From Streptomyces alanosinicus (GTDB taxonomy: Bacteria > Actinomycetota > Actinomycetes > Streptomycetales > Streptomycetaceae), in contig NZ_BMVG01000040.1 of assembly GCF_014650595.1 (NCBI RefSeq), positions 1-60,041 on the forward strand: a stretch of 60,041 nucleotides of DNA. Reading direction: 5' to 3'. A program made the translations under genes and the position numbers. This document shows positions 36,913-45,987 of the stretch, in pieces. A model generated the notes under the pieces. It saw only the letters and a list, made by a program, of their open reading frames with translations, was not told the DNA's origin and ran no database searches. The first letter of the stretch is position 1, and each line of letters opens with the position of its first letter.

Positions 36913-36935
36913 TACCCAAGCGAGGTGGACCGACT

Positions 36936-38867
36936 GTGAATGCGACAGGGCGTCAGGAACCCTCCCGCCGTAGGGTGCTCACGGGTGCGGCTGCCGCCGC
37001 GGCAACGGCCGCTCTGGGCATCGGCGGCACATATCCGGCCGAGGCCTCCGACGCCTCGGTCACCGCGACGTCGCTCGACGGCACCACCAGCATCACCATG
37101 TCGCTGACAGGTGGCTCGCTCCGGTGGTCGGCCCGTCGCAACGGCGCGACGGTCGTCGCCGGTTCGGCCATGGGCCTGCGGCTGAGCGACGGAACCACCC
37201 TCGGCACCGACGCCGTTCTGACGAACCACCAGCACTGGCACGTCGACAGCGCATGGAAGCCGGTGTACGGCCGCAACGCGACCGTCCCGGACACCTACCA
37301 GGAGATGCGCTGGAGCCTCCGGGACAACCGCACCTCCATCAACTTCGGTGTCCAGATCCGCGCCTACGCGACCGGCGTCGCGTTCCGCTACGTCCTGGCG
37401 GACCCGGGAACCGCCGCCATCGCCGGCGAACTGACGACCTTCGTCTTCCCGGACGGCACACTCGTCTACAGCGCGCGTGACGAAGACGACTACAACCCGG
37501 TGGCGCCCGGCTCCATCCCGTCCACCGGAACCTCCTCCACCGACACCGGCCCTCTGACCGACCTCCCTCTCACCGCGACATACAACGGCGGGACCATCGC
37601 CTGTGTCTGCGAGTCGGCCCGCATCAACTACCCGCGGATGATGCTCAGTTCGGTACCCGAACAGCCCAACACCCTCGCGGCGTACCTGATGCGGCACACG
37701 GCGCGCGGCTCTGGAGCCGTCCAGACGACGTCCACCGTCACGACGCCGTTCGCCACGCCCTGGCGCGCGGTGGTGATCGGATCCACTCACGCCGAACTGA
37801 TCGACAACGCGGAGCTGGTGGTCAACCTGGCCCCGGCCGGCGCCCTCGCCGACACGTCGTGGATCAAGCCGGGCAAGGTCTTCCGGTGCAATCTGACCAC
37901 CGCGGACGGGCTGGCGGGCGCCGACTTCGCCGCTGCCCGTGGCCTGCAGTACATCGAGTACGACTCGGGGTGGTACGGCCCGGAGCACACCTCGACCGAC
38001 GCCACTCAGCCGATCTCCGCCATCGACCTGCGCAAGGTCATCTCCTACGCCACCGGCAAAGGGGTCGGCGTCCTCCTCTACGTCAACCCCATGGCCCTGA
38101 GCAGCCCGGACAGCCTGTTCGGCCGGTACCGGAGATGGGGCGTCGCGGGCGTCAAGCTGGGCTTCATCAACGACGGCACACAGGCGATGACGAACCAGAT
38201 CACCGCCTGGGCCAGGGCGGCGGCCGCACACCACCTGCTGATCGACACACACGACGACGTGCGGCCCTTCGGCTACGAGCGCACCTACCCCAACTGGATC
38301 AGCCTGGAGGGCGTGCGGGGCAACGAGCACTTCCCGACCGCCACCCACAACGTCACCCTGCCCTTCACCCGCAACATCGGCGGCCCGATGGACTACACCA
38401 TCTGCTACGGCCAGTCCCGCGACCGGACGACCAACGCCCACCAGATGGCGATGGCCGCCGTGTACTACCAGCCCCTGAACTTCCTGTACTGGTACGGAAC
38501 CCCCTCGATGTACTCCCCTCCGTCCAAGTGGCCCGGACTGCCCTGGTTCGACGCCATCCCCACCGTCTGGGACCAGAGCCGGACCCTCGCCGGTTCGATC
38601 GGCGAGTACGTCGCCGTCGCCCGGCGCAGCGGCAGCACCTGGTACCTGGGGGCGATGACCAACGAGACCGCCCGCACCCTGGCGATCCCGCTGTCCTTCC
38701 TCGGCGGCGGCACCTACACCGCCACGATCTACGCCGACGGGACGCCGGGAAGCAGCCCCTACCAGACCCCCGTCGTCGTGAGCACGCAGACCGTGACCTC
38801 GTCGACCACGCTGAGCGCCGCGATGGCGCCCGCGGGCGGCCAGGCAGTCGTCCTGAGCCATGGATGA
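36936..38867 (+). CDS. Tat-exported GH97 glycoside hydrolase
   Basis: 643 residues from the GTG at 36936, which has GAGGTGG 7 bases upstream and places SRRRVLTG, a twin-arginine signal, at residues 10-17; an ATG at 36864 lies too close to the predicted transcription start. Domains: GH97 N-terminal beta-sandwich (~40-290), catalytic barrel (~300-560; LADTSWIKPGKVF, YIEYDSGWYGPE, LEGVRGNEHFP), and a C-terminal beta-sandwich ending AGGQAVVLSHG. GH97 includes calcium-dependent alpha-glucosidases and retaining alpha-galactosidases or beta-L-arabinopyranosidases. Where retaining members carry an Asp nucleophile this one reads GVKLGFINDG, so the mechanism is open. Acts outside the cell, probably on terminal alpha-galactose or arabinopyranose. 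Confidence 0.9.
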   Translation: MNATGRQEPSRRRVLTGAAAAAATAALGIGGTYPAEASDASVTATSLDGTTSITMSLTGGSLRWSARRNGATVVAGSAMGLRLSDGTTLGTDAVLTNHQHWHVDSAWKPVYGRNATVPDTYQEMRWSLRDNRTSINFGVQIRAYATGVAFRYVLADPGTAAIAGELTTFVFPDGTLVYSARDEDDYNPVAPGSIPSTGTSSTDTGPLTDLPLTATYNGGTIACVCESARINYPRMMLSSVPEQPNTLAAYLMRHTARGSGAVQTTSTVTTPFATPWRAVVIGSTHAELIDNAELVVNLAPAGALADTSWIKPGKVFRCNLTTADGLAGADFAAARGLQYIEYDSGWYGPEHTSTDATQPISAIDLRKVISYATGKGVGVLLYVNPMALSSPDSLFGRYRRWGVAGVKLGFINDGTQAMTNQITAWARAAAAHHLLIDTHDDVRPFGYERTYPNWISLEGVRGNEHFPTATHNVTLPFTRNIGGPMDYTICYGQSRDRTTNAHQMAMAAVYYQPLNFLYWYGTPSMYSPPSKWPGLPWFDAIPTVWDQSRTLAGSIGEYVAVARRSGSTWYLGAMTNETARTLAIPLSFLGGGTYTATIYADGTPGSSPYQTPVVVSTQTVTSSTTLSAAMAPAGGQAVVLSHG

Positions 38868-38917
38868 GCAGCCGTAACCCTGGCGCAGAACGAGCTTCTG
38901 ATGATGGCCAGTTCGCG

Positions 38918-38936
38918 AAATGAGTACTACTCATTT
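38918..38936. promoter_or_regulatory. AT-rich 19-bp palindrome
   Basis: AAATGAGTA-C-TACTCATTT, a perfect 9-bp inverted repeat with a 1-base centre, ~50 bp after the GH97 stop and 245 bp before the GH141-like gene. The composition is strikingly AT-rich for this genome, which favours a protein-binding site over a terminator. Confidence 0.6.
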
Positions 38937-39112
38937 TAGGAGGGTGGTTTCGCTGGATTGGTCGGATGCGATGCGGTCGGCGGTCGAAGGCCGCAGACAA
39001 CTGCGCTGTCACCTGAGGTGATTCTTCTCCACTGCTTGTGCGCGGCATACCCCTGATCCGCCCGCATGTCATCGGTGTTACGCCAGTGGAAGATAAGTAT
39101 GTCTCTCATCTT

Positions 39113-39142
39113 GACTGGAGCACCATCCATCCCCGATAAATG
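39113..39142 (+). promoter_or_regulatory. Promoter of GH141-like gene
   Basis: TTGACT (39113-39118), 18-bp spacer, GATAAA (39137-39142), close to the vegetative consensus. The gene's ribosome binding site GGAGGAGG lies at ~39167-39174. Confidence 0.6.
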
Positions 39143-39183
39143 CAACTCATAAGTAGCCGTGGGTTGGAGGAGGGACACCACTG

Positions 39184-41877
39184 ATGAGACCCCTACGCAT
39201 CGGCGCAGGGACGACCAAGGCGCTCGCGGCGGCGGCTGTCCTCTTCGCGGCCGTGCTGCCCGCCCAACCCGCCTACGCGGCCACGACGAACTTCTATGTC
39301 GACCCTGTCCATGGCAGCGACAGCAACTCGGGAGGCAGCACCGCCGCAGCGTTCAAGACCATCCAGGCCGCCCAGGCCGCGGTCCGAGCCGTCAACGGGC
39401 ACATGTCCGACGACATCGTCGTGAACCTGCGCGGAGGCACCTACCCCCTCACTGCCCCGATCGCCTTCGGCACCAGTGACTCGGGCACGAACGGCCACAC
39501 AGTCGTCTACCAGGCGTACAACGGCGAGACGCCCGTGGTCACCGGCGGCAAGGCGATCACCGGCTGGACCCCGGCAGCGGGCGGCGAGTACAAGGCGCCC
39601 GTGGGCACCCTCAACTTCCGGCAGCTGTACGTCAACGGGATCCGCGCCACCCGGGCCCGCTTCCCCGACATCGGCTCGGACTTCCAGCTGCAGGGCAGTG
39701 ACAAGACCAACAAGCTGCTGAAGGTGCTCAGTTCGCAGGTCTCGGACTGGGACCACCTCAACCAGGTCGAGATGATGCTGGAAACGCAGTGGGGCGAGAG
39801 CTACCTGCGGCTGAAGTCGATCAGCGCCGGCAACGGCACCGCCGACGTGTCGATCCAGGACCACGAGGCGGGCGTCCTGTTCCCACGCCCCTTCCCAGTC
39901 CTCTCCAACGGCTCTCCCCTGCACTTCGAGAACGCCCACGAGTTCCTCAACGAACCGGGCGAGTTCTACGTCGACACGGCCGCGCAGACCGTCTACTACA
40001 AGCCCCGCCCCGGCGAGGACATGTCCACGGCCACCGTGCAGGCGCCGACGCTTGAGACACTCTTCGACATCAAGGGCACGAACCTCGGCAGCCCCGCCCA
40101 CGACCTGCGCTTCTCCGGGATCACCTTCACCCAGACCACCTGGATGGAAGCGACGGACAACGGCTACCTCAACGGCCAGGGCGGCAACTACAACATCTCG
40201 GCCGACACGTCCAACAACCAGTACGTCGGTCGTCCGCCGGCCGGGATCCAGGCCTCGAACGCCGACCGAGTCTCCTTCACCGACAACACCTTCACGCAGA
40301 TGGGCTCCACCGCCCTCGACCTGCACCACGGCGTGCACGACAGCACCGTGACCGGCAACCTCGTCCACGACATCGCCGGCAACGGAATCATGGTCGGCAA
40401 GTTCTCCGACCCGACCGCGGAGATGCACACGGTCTACAACCCGCCGACCTCTCCGGCCGGCGAGGACCCCCGCGAGGTCGTCAAGAACGTCATCGTCAGC
40501 GACAACCTGATCACCCGGACCGGTCAGGACTATCCGGGCACTGCCGGGATCAACGCCGGCTTCGTCAACAGCACCACGATCGACCACAACGACATCACCG
40601 ATGCCCCGTGGGCCGGCATCTCCCTCGGCTGGGGCTGGCAGTCCGCCCCCAACGCCGAAGGGAACAACTCCATCAGCTTCAACCGGATCGGCAACGTGCT
40701 CAACCGACTGTGCGACACCGCCGGCATCTACCACCTCTCCAATGACCCGGGCACGGTCATCAACGGCAACTACGTGCACGATGTGGTGCGTATGCCGTCC
40801 GCCTGCACTTCCGCGGTCAGCGGCATCTACCTGGACGAGGGGTCGGACAACATGACCGTCTCGAACAACGTGCTGTCGCATACCGACGGATTCATCAACC
40901 AGAACCGCAACGGCACCCACGTCACACTCTCCGGCAACGCGAGCTCCGGCACCTCGGTGATCAAAGCCTCGGGGCTGGAACCGGCCTACCAGGGGCTGCC
41001 GGCCAAGAGCAACCTTGCGTACAACAAGCCGACGTCCTCCTCCTCGGTGTCCGGCTCCGCCTGGGGGGCGGCCAAAGTCAACGACAACGACAGTGCCACC
41101 GGCTGGTCGCCGACCGGGAGCGACACCTCGGCCTGGTGGCAGGTCGACCTCGGACAGGCCTACCGGCTCGGACAGTTCTCACTGACCACCCGACAGGACC
41201 TTGACCAGCCAGAGACCCGCGGCGACTTCGAGGTCCGGGCCTCCAACGACCCGTCCTTCGGCACCTACACCGTTCTGGGACGCCAGGGCGCCACCACGCT
41301 GCCGTTCACGTCGACGCTGACGGGCGACATCGACGTCCGCCAGAAGTTCCGCTATGTGCGGGTCGTCAAGACCGACGGCGGGTACTTCTTCATCGCCGAC
41401 TTCAGCGTGCAGCAGGCCGGCGGGGCACTGGAGGACTCAACCAGTACGCCGAACATCAACGCGTCGACGTACTACACGATCAAGAACGCCAACAGTGCGC
41501 AACTGATGGACGTGTACCAGAAGTCCACCGCCGACGGCGCGAGCGTCATCCAGTGGCCGGGCAACGGTGGTACCAACCAGCAGTGGAACATCGTTCCGGT
41601 CAGTGGGCAGCTCTACAAGATCGTGAACAGGAACAGCGGCAAGGCCCTCGCCGTCAACGCCTCCAGCCACCGGAAGGGGACCTCGCTGCAGCAGTACACC
41701 TACAACGGCGGCAACAACCAGCTGTGGTACTTCGAGCCGACCAGCGGTGGGTACGTCATCCGCAACTTCGAGAGCAGGCAGATCCTGGAGGTGGGCAACG
41801 GATCGACGGCGAACGGAGCCGCCATCGATCAGTGGATGCCCCTGAACCAGGCCAACCAGGCTTGGACGATCCAGTGA
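39184..41877 (+). CDS. Secreted right-handed beta-helix hydrolase (GH141-like) with CBM32 and CBM13
   Basis: 897 residues. Signal peptide (TTKALAAAAVLFAAVLPAQP, cleavage near AYA). The N-terminal FYVDPVHGSDSNSGGSTAAA and FKTIQAAQAAVRA is the start of pectate-lyase-like parallel beta-helices. The helix body (~35-610) contains PPAGIQASNADRVSFTDNTF, GNLVHDIAGNGIMVGKFSD and CDTAGIYHLSNDPGTVINGN. This resembles GH141, a family with alpha-L-fucosidase and xylanase members. An F5/8-type CBM32 (~625-745; WWQVDLGQAYRLGQFSL) and a ricin CBM13 (~760-897; QQW, NQLW, NQAW) follow. It is the largest enzyme of the block. Catalytic residues cannot be assigned with confidence. The vegetative promoter and AT-rich palindrome upstream suggest its own control. 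Confidence 0.75.
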   Translation: MRPLRIGAGTTKALAAAAVLFAAVLPAQPAYAATTNFYVDPVHGSDSNSGGSTAAAFKTIQAAQAAVRAVNGHMSDDIVVNLRGGTYPLTAPIAFGTSDSGTNGHTVVYQAYNGETPVVTGGKAITGWTPAAGGEYKAPVGTLNFRQLYVNGIRATRARFPDIGSDFQLQGSDKTNKLLKVLSSQVSDWDHLNQVEMMLETQWGESYLRLKSISAGNGTADVSIQDHEAGVLFPRPFPVLSNGSPLHFENAHEFLNEPGEFYVDTAAQTVYYKPRPGEDMSTATVQAPTLETLFDIKGTNLGSPAHDLRFSGITFTQTTWMEATDNGYLNGQGGNYNISADTSNNQYVGRPPAGIQASNADRVSFTDNTFTQMGSTALDLHHGVHDSTVTGNLVHDIAGNGIMVGKFSDPTAEMHTVYNPPTSPAGEDPREVVKNVIVSDNLITRTGQDYPGTAGINAGFVNSTTIDHNDITDAPWAGISLGWGWQSAPNAEGNNSISFNRIGNVLNRLCDTAGIYHLSNDPGTVINGNYVHDVVRMPSACTSAVSGIYLDEGSDNMTVSNNVLSHTDGFINQNRNGTHVTLSGNASSGTSVIKASGLEPAYQGLPAKSNLAYNKPTSSSSVSGSAWGAAKVNDNDSATGWSPTGSDTSAWWQVDLGQAYRLGQFSLTTRQDLDQPETRGDFEVRASNDPSFGTYTVLGRQGATTLPFTSTLTGDIDVRQKFRYVRVVKTDGGYFFIADFSVQQAGGALEDSTSTPNINASTYYTIKNANSAQLMDVYQKSTADGASVIQWPGNGGTNQQWNIVPVSGQLYKIVNRNSGKALAVNASSHRKGTSLQQYTYNGGNNQLWYFEPTSGGYVIRNFESRQILEVGNGSTANGAAIDQWMPLNQANQAWTIQ

Positions 41878-42024
41878 CAGGGTGACCCGACGCGTCGGAG
41901 TGTCCGCTCGCCCGAATGCGTCCGCCCGCCCTCGGTCCTCCAACGAGCCGCCCCTGCCACCAGTCCACCACGAACCAGCTGGGGCACGGATTCGCGATCC
42001 TCGTGTCGACGAACAAGGGAGTTC

Positions 42025-43578
42025 ATGATGCCTGCGCTGTTCATGTTCCGACGACTGCGGCGGAGGGCGGTTGTCTGCCTGGCCGCGGTGGCGCTGGCCT
42101 TCGCCAGCCTTGTCGCCTTCAGCGGCGCCTCGCAGGCCGCCGCGCAGGGGCCCTGCGACATCTACGCGGCGGGCGGCACGCCGTGCGTCGCGGCGCACAG
42201 CACCACCCGCGCGCTGTTCGCCTCCTACAACGGCCCGCTCTACCAGGTGCAGCGGGCCTCGGACAGCACCCTCAAGGACATCGGGGTGCTGTCTCCCGGT
42301 GGTGTCGCCGACGCCGCGGCGCAGGACTCCTTCTGTGTGGGCACCACCTGCACCATCACTCGCCTCTACGACCAGACCGGCGGCAGAAACACCCTGGTCT
42401 ACCAGGGGCCCGGCGGGACCGGCGGCGCCGACTCGGCGGCCGTCGCGAGCACCGAAGCGGTGAGTGTGGGCGGTCAGAAGGCTTACGCGCTGTACATCAA
42501 CCCCGGCAACAGCTACTTCGCCTACAACTCCGCCGGGGGCGTGCCGACCGGCAGTTTGCCCGAGGGCGAGTACATGATCACCAGCGGCACGCACGTCAAC
42601 GGCAGCTGCTGCTTCGACTACGGCAACACTGAGATCGACCACAAGGCCGACGGCAACGGCGCCATGGATGCGATCAACTTCGGCACCGAATGCTGGTTCG
42701 GCGGCTGCAGCGGAACCGGGCCATGGGTGCAGGCGGACCTGGAGAACGGCCTGTTCACCGGCGGCAGCAAGGCGTGGAACCCCAGCCAGGTCTCCGAGAC
42801 CAGCCGCTTCGTCACCGCGATGCTCAAGAACAACGGCACCACTCAGATGGCGCTCAAGGGTGCCAACGCCCAGTCCGGGAGCCTGACCCGGTTCTACAGC
42901 GGGGCAATGCCCGCTGGGTACAACCCGATGCACAAGCAGGGTGCCATCATCCTCGGCAGCGGCGGCGACTGCTGCCAGACCAACCGAAACGCGAGCGCGG
43001 GCACCTTCTACGAGGGCGCCATGGTCAAGGGCTATCCCTCCGATGCCACCGACGCCGCGGTCCAGGCCAACATCACCGCGGCCGGCTACGGCACCACCAC
43101 CCCCTTCACTCCGGGCGCGAAGGTGTCGCTGCAGGCCACCACGTCGTGCTGCACCGGCTACTACCTGCAGCACGACACCGGCGACGACAAGGTCGTCGTC
43201 GCACCGGTGACCTCCTCCAGCTCCGCCGGCGACAAGGGTGACGCCACCTGGATCGTCCGCGCCGGCCTGGCCAACAGCAACTGCGTCTCCTTCGAGTCGG
43301 CCAACACGCCCGGCAAGTACCTCAGGCACTACGCCCTCCAGCTCCACCTCCAGCCCGACGACGGCACCAGCCTGTTCGCCGCCGACGCCACCTTCTGCTC
43401 CAAGCCAGGAAACAGCGGCACGGGCTACTCGCTGCAGTCCTTCAACTACCCGGCCAAGTACATCCGCCACTACAGCTTCACCGGCTACATCGCAAGCGAC
43501 GGCGGTACCAATGCCTGGGACCACCCGTCCTCGTGGGCCCAGGACACCAGCTGGCTCGCCGCCTCCCCCTGGAGCTGA
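42025..43578 (+). CDS. GH54 alpha-L-arabinofuranosidase with CBM42 (first of two)
   Basis: 517 residues. A Sec signal ends near SQAAA (~40). The GH54 catalytic beta-sandwich starts GPCDIYAAGGTPCVAAHSTT. The expected nucleophile is E203 in CCFDYGNTEID, next to the vicinal CC disulphide typical of the family, and the acid/base is D315 in ILGSGGDCC. Residues ~365-517 are the CBM42 (AbfB) trefoil, which binds arabinofuranose side chains (VSFESANTPGKYLRHYALQL, SFNYPAKYIRHYSFTGYIAS). It removes terminal alpha-L-arabinofuranose from arabinan, arabinoxylan or arabinogalactan outside the cell. AAGGGAG lies upstream of ATG 42025/42028. A close paralogue follows 160 bp downstream. Confidence 0.93.
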   Translation: MMPALFMFRRLRRRAVVCLAAVALAFASLVAFSGASQAAAQGPCDIYAAGGTPCVAAHSTTRALFASYNGPLYQVQRASDSTLKDIGVLSPGGVADAAAQDSFCVGTTCTITRLYDQTGGRNTLVYQGPGGTGGADSAAVASTEAVSVGGQKAYALYINPGNSYFAYNSAGGVPTGSLPEGEYMITSGTHVNGSCCFDYGNTEIDHKADGNGAMDAINFGTECWFGGCSGTGPWVQADLENGLFTGGSKAWNPSQVSETSRFVTAMLKNNGTTQMALKGANAQSGSLTRFYSGAMPAGYNPMHKQGAIILGSGGDCCQTNRNASAGTFYEGAMVKGYPSDATDAAVQANITAAGYGTTTPFTPGAKVSLQATTSCCTGYYLQHDTGDDKVVVAPVTSSSSAGDKGDATWIVRAGLANSNCVSFESANTPGKYLRHYALQLHLQPDDGTSLFAADATFCSKPGNSGTGYSLQSFNYPAKYIRHYSFTGYIASDGGTNAWDHPSSWAQDTSWLAASPWS

Positions 43579-43738
43579 CGAGCAGCCAACGCCGGGTCCG
43601 GTGCCGGAGAGAGCCGAATCGGCACCGGACCCGGAAGCGTCAGCGCGGCCCACAACGTCCGAACGGTCGAACACTGTCCGACTAGCCGGACACAGGGGGC
43701 TCGTTGACGCCTCACCCCACCTGATGAAGGAGCACTTC

Positions 43739-45295
43739 ATGATCAAGCCACCGTGGATACGCAGCGTCAGACGCACACTGCTCGCGGCTGGTGCCACCGC
43801 AGCGCTCGCCGCCGGCCTGCTCACCGCCACGGCCACCACCTCGCAGGCCGCCACCCGGCAGCCATGCGACATCTACGCCGCAGGCGGCACCCCCTGCGCT
43901 GCCGCACACAGCACCACCCGCGCCCTGTACTCGACGTACAACGGCCCGCTCTACCAGATCAAGCGCGCCTCCGACAACACGACCAAGGACATCGGCGTAC
44001 TGAGCACCGGCGGATACGCCGACGCCGACGCGCAGGACTCCTTCTGCGCGGGCACCAGCTGCGTCATCACCGTCATCTACGACCAGTCCGGCAAGGGCAA
44101 CAACCTCACCCAGGCACCCGCGGGCGGAGCCGCAAGCGGGCCGGACAACCTCGCCAACGCCTTCGAAGCCCCCGTCACCGTCGGCGGCCACAAGGCGTAC
44201 GGCGTCTACGTCGCTCCCGGCACCGGCTACCGCAACAACAACACCCACGGCATCGCCACCGGCGACCAGCCCGAGGGCATGTACGCGATCTTCGACGGCA
44301 CGCACTTCAACAGCGGCTGCTGCTTCGACTACGGCAACGCCGAGACCAGCAGCCACGACACCGGCAACGGCCACATGGAGGCCATCTACTTCGGCAACAA
44401 CAACCACTGGGGCTCCGGCTCCGGCAACGGCCCCTGGATCATGGCCGACCTGGAGAACGGTCTGTTCTCCGGCGTGAACCAGCACCTCAACACGGGCGAC
44501 CCCACCGTCACCAACCGGTTCCTCACCGCCATCGTCAAGGGCGGCCCGAACCACTGGGCCATCCGCGGCGGCAACGCCCAGTCGGGCAGCCTGTCCACCT
44601 ACTACAACGGCGTGCGCCCCAACGTCTCCGGCTACAATCCGATGCACAAGGAAGGCGCGATCATCCTCGGCATCGGCGGCGACAACAGCAAGGGCGCGCA
44701 AGGCACTTTCTACGAAGGCGTCATGACCTCGGGCTACCCCTCGGACGCCACCGAGAACGCCGTACAGGCCAACATCACCGCCGCCGGCTACGACAGCGGC
44801 TCGACCAGCACCGGCTCGCTCACCCCCGGCTCCCGGATCTCCCTCCAGGCCACCACCGCCCCCTGCTGCACCAACGACTACCTCCGCCACGACGACGCCG
44901 ACACCAAGGTCGTCATCTCCAACATCAACTCCTCCAGCTCGGCCACCGACAAGGCCGACGCCACCTGGATCGTCCGCGCCGGCCTGGCCAACACCTCCTG
45001 CCTGTCCTTCGAGTCCGCCAACAACCCCGGCCAGTACCTGCGCCACTTCAACTACCAGCTCTACCTGAACACCGACAACGGCGGCAGCTCCGTCGCGCAG
45101 GACGCCACCTTCTGCCCCACCACGGGCAGCAGCGGGACCGGTCACTCCTTCCGGTCCGTCAACTTCCCGACGAAGTACCTCCGCCACTACAACTTCACCG
45201 CCTACATAGCCAGCAACGGCGGCACCAACTCATGGGACTCCACAATGTCGTGGGCCCAGGACACCAGCTGGCTCACCACATCCCCCTGGAACTGA
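43739..45295 (+). CDS. GH54 alpha-L-arabinofuranosidase with CBM42 (second of two)
   Basis: 518 residues from the ATG at 43739, which has GAAGGA 7 bases upstream; the ATG at 43724 would place that site inside the gene. Signal peptide (RRTLLAAGATAALAAGLLTA, cleavage near SQA). The catalytic domain has the same order as the gene before it: QPCDIYAAGGTPCAAAHSTT, the nucleophile Glu in CCFDYGNAETSS, and the acid/base Asp in ILGIGGDNSKG. The CBM42 has CLSFESANNPGQYLRHFNYQ and FPTKYLRHYNFTAYIASN. Compared with its neighbour it keeps the more usual GGDNS loop and shows a shift in loop lengths, so the pair have diverged, perhaps for different linkages. Confidence 0.93.
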   Translation: MIKPPWIRSVRRTLLAAGATAALAAGLLTATATTSQAATRQPCDIYAAGGTPCAAAHSTTRALYSTYNGPLYQIKRASDNTTKDIGVLSTGGYADADAQDSFCAGTSCVITVIYDQSGKGNNLTQAPAGGAASGPDNLANAFEAPVTVGGHKAYGVYVAPGTGYRNNNTHGIATGDQPEGMYAIFDGTHFNSGCCFDYGNAETSSHDTGNGHMEAIYFGNNNHWGSGSGNGPWIMADLENGLFSGVNQHLNTGDPTVTNRFLTAIVKGGPNHWAIRGGNAQSGSLSTYYNGVRPNVSGYNPMHKEGAIILGIGGDNSKGAQGTFYEGVMTSGYPSDATENAVQANITAAGYDSGSTSTGSLTPGSRISLQATTAPCCTNDYLRHDDADTKVVISNINSSSSATDKADATWIVRAGLANTSCLSFESANNPGQYLRHFNYQLYLNTDNGGSSVAQDATFCPTTGSSGTGHSFRSVNFPTKYLRHYNFTAYIASNGGTNSWDSTMSWAQDTSWLTTSPWN

Positions 45296-45329
45296 CAACC
45301 AACCGGCCTCTCAGCCGTTGGGTGCCTGG

Positions 45330-45480
45330 CGGGGCAGGTCAGCCGAGGTTGTTGCCGCACAGGGAGGTGTCATTGCTCTTGACGCTGGACACACCGCCGT
45401 AGGTGCCGCCGTCGACGGTGACCAGGGGAGCGGAGAGCTGGTCCTCGAGCAGGCCGGGGCTACAAACTGGTCAACCGCAC
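45330..45480 (-). pseudogene. C-terminal scrap of a secreted protein, doubtful
   Basis: On the minus strand a frame reads LLEDQLSAPLVTVDGGTYGG, then VSSVKSNDTSLCGNNLG and stop. The strand pattern would suit the end of a beta-helix polysaccharidase such as a pectinase, but it is only ~35 codons and I cannot name it. Confidence 0.25.
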
Positions 45481-45726
45481 CAACGGCATGGTCGCCGACG
45501 GCTGGGGGCCACCGGCAACGGTGCAGCGACCAGGCAGGCGCCGTGGAACGGCGGCACGAACCAGCAGTGGACGATCACCCACCGAGGCGACGGCCGCCAC
45601 ACGATCGCCAACCGCACCACCGGCCTGGTGCTCGACGGCGACGGCAACGTGGCCTCGGGCTCCGCCACCAACCAGTGGGCCTACGGGAGCAGCACCAACC
45701 TGCTGTGGACCTTCACGACGCTGTGA
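45458..45726 (+). pseudogene. Ricin-type (CBM13) domain remnant, frameshifted
   Basis: The stretch YKLVNRTNGMVADGWG in one frame changes near 45510 to ATGNGAATRQAPWNGGTNQQ and continues WTITHRGDGRHTIANRTTGL through NLLWTFTTL to a stop at 45726. It is the last two-thirds of a beta-trefoil lectin module. The enzyme that carried it has been deleted; its 5' junction is near 45455, next to the minus-strand scrap. Confidence 0.7.
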
Positions 45727-45987
45727 CTTACGCACCGGCATGACAAGCGGCTGCGGCGCGCGCGGAGGCTGAGTCCCGGTCGGTAGACGTCGCGTACCGG
45801 CGGAGCTTGGCCGGCAGCAGCACTTCGGTGGCCCTGACGGCCACGGCGGTCTGCCCGCCGGCGGTGACCGAGGTGTTGCTGCCGAAGACGACGACGCGGA
45901 TGACGCCTTCGTAGCCGTATGCCCCGTCCACCCCCAGACCACCTCGCCCCCGACACGACAGAGCCACCCGAAACCAGGAGTACACCC

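Noticed and set aside
43238..43738. An upstream extension of the second GH54 gene by 167 codons
   Set aside because: It overlaps the first GH54 gene in another frame, has no signal peptide, and the good ribosome binding site and signal sequence place the start at 43739.
45728..45985. Minus-strand frame (SNTSVTAGGQTAVAVRATEV) before the GH29 gene
   Set aside because: It is short, without a start site or recognisable domain, and covers the GH29 upstream region; I could not tell a remnant from chance.
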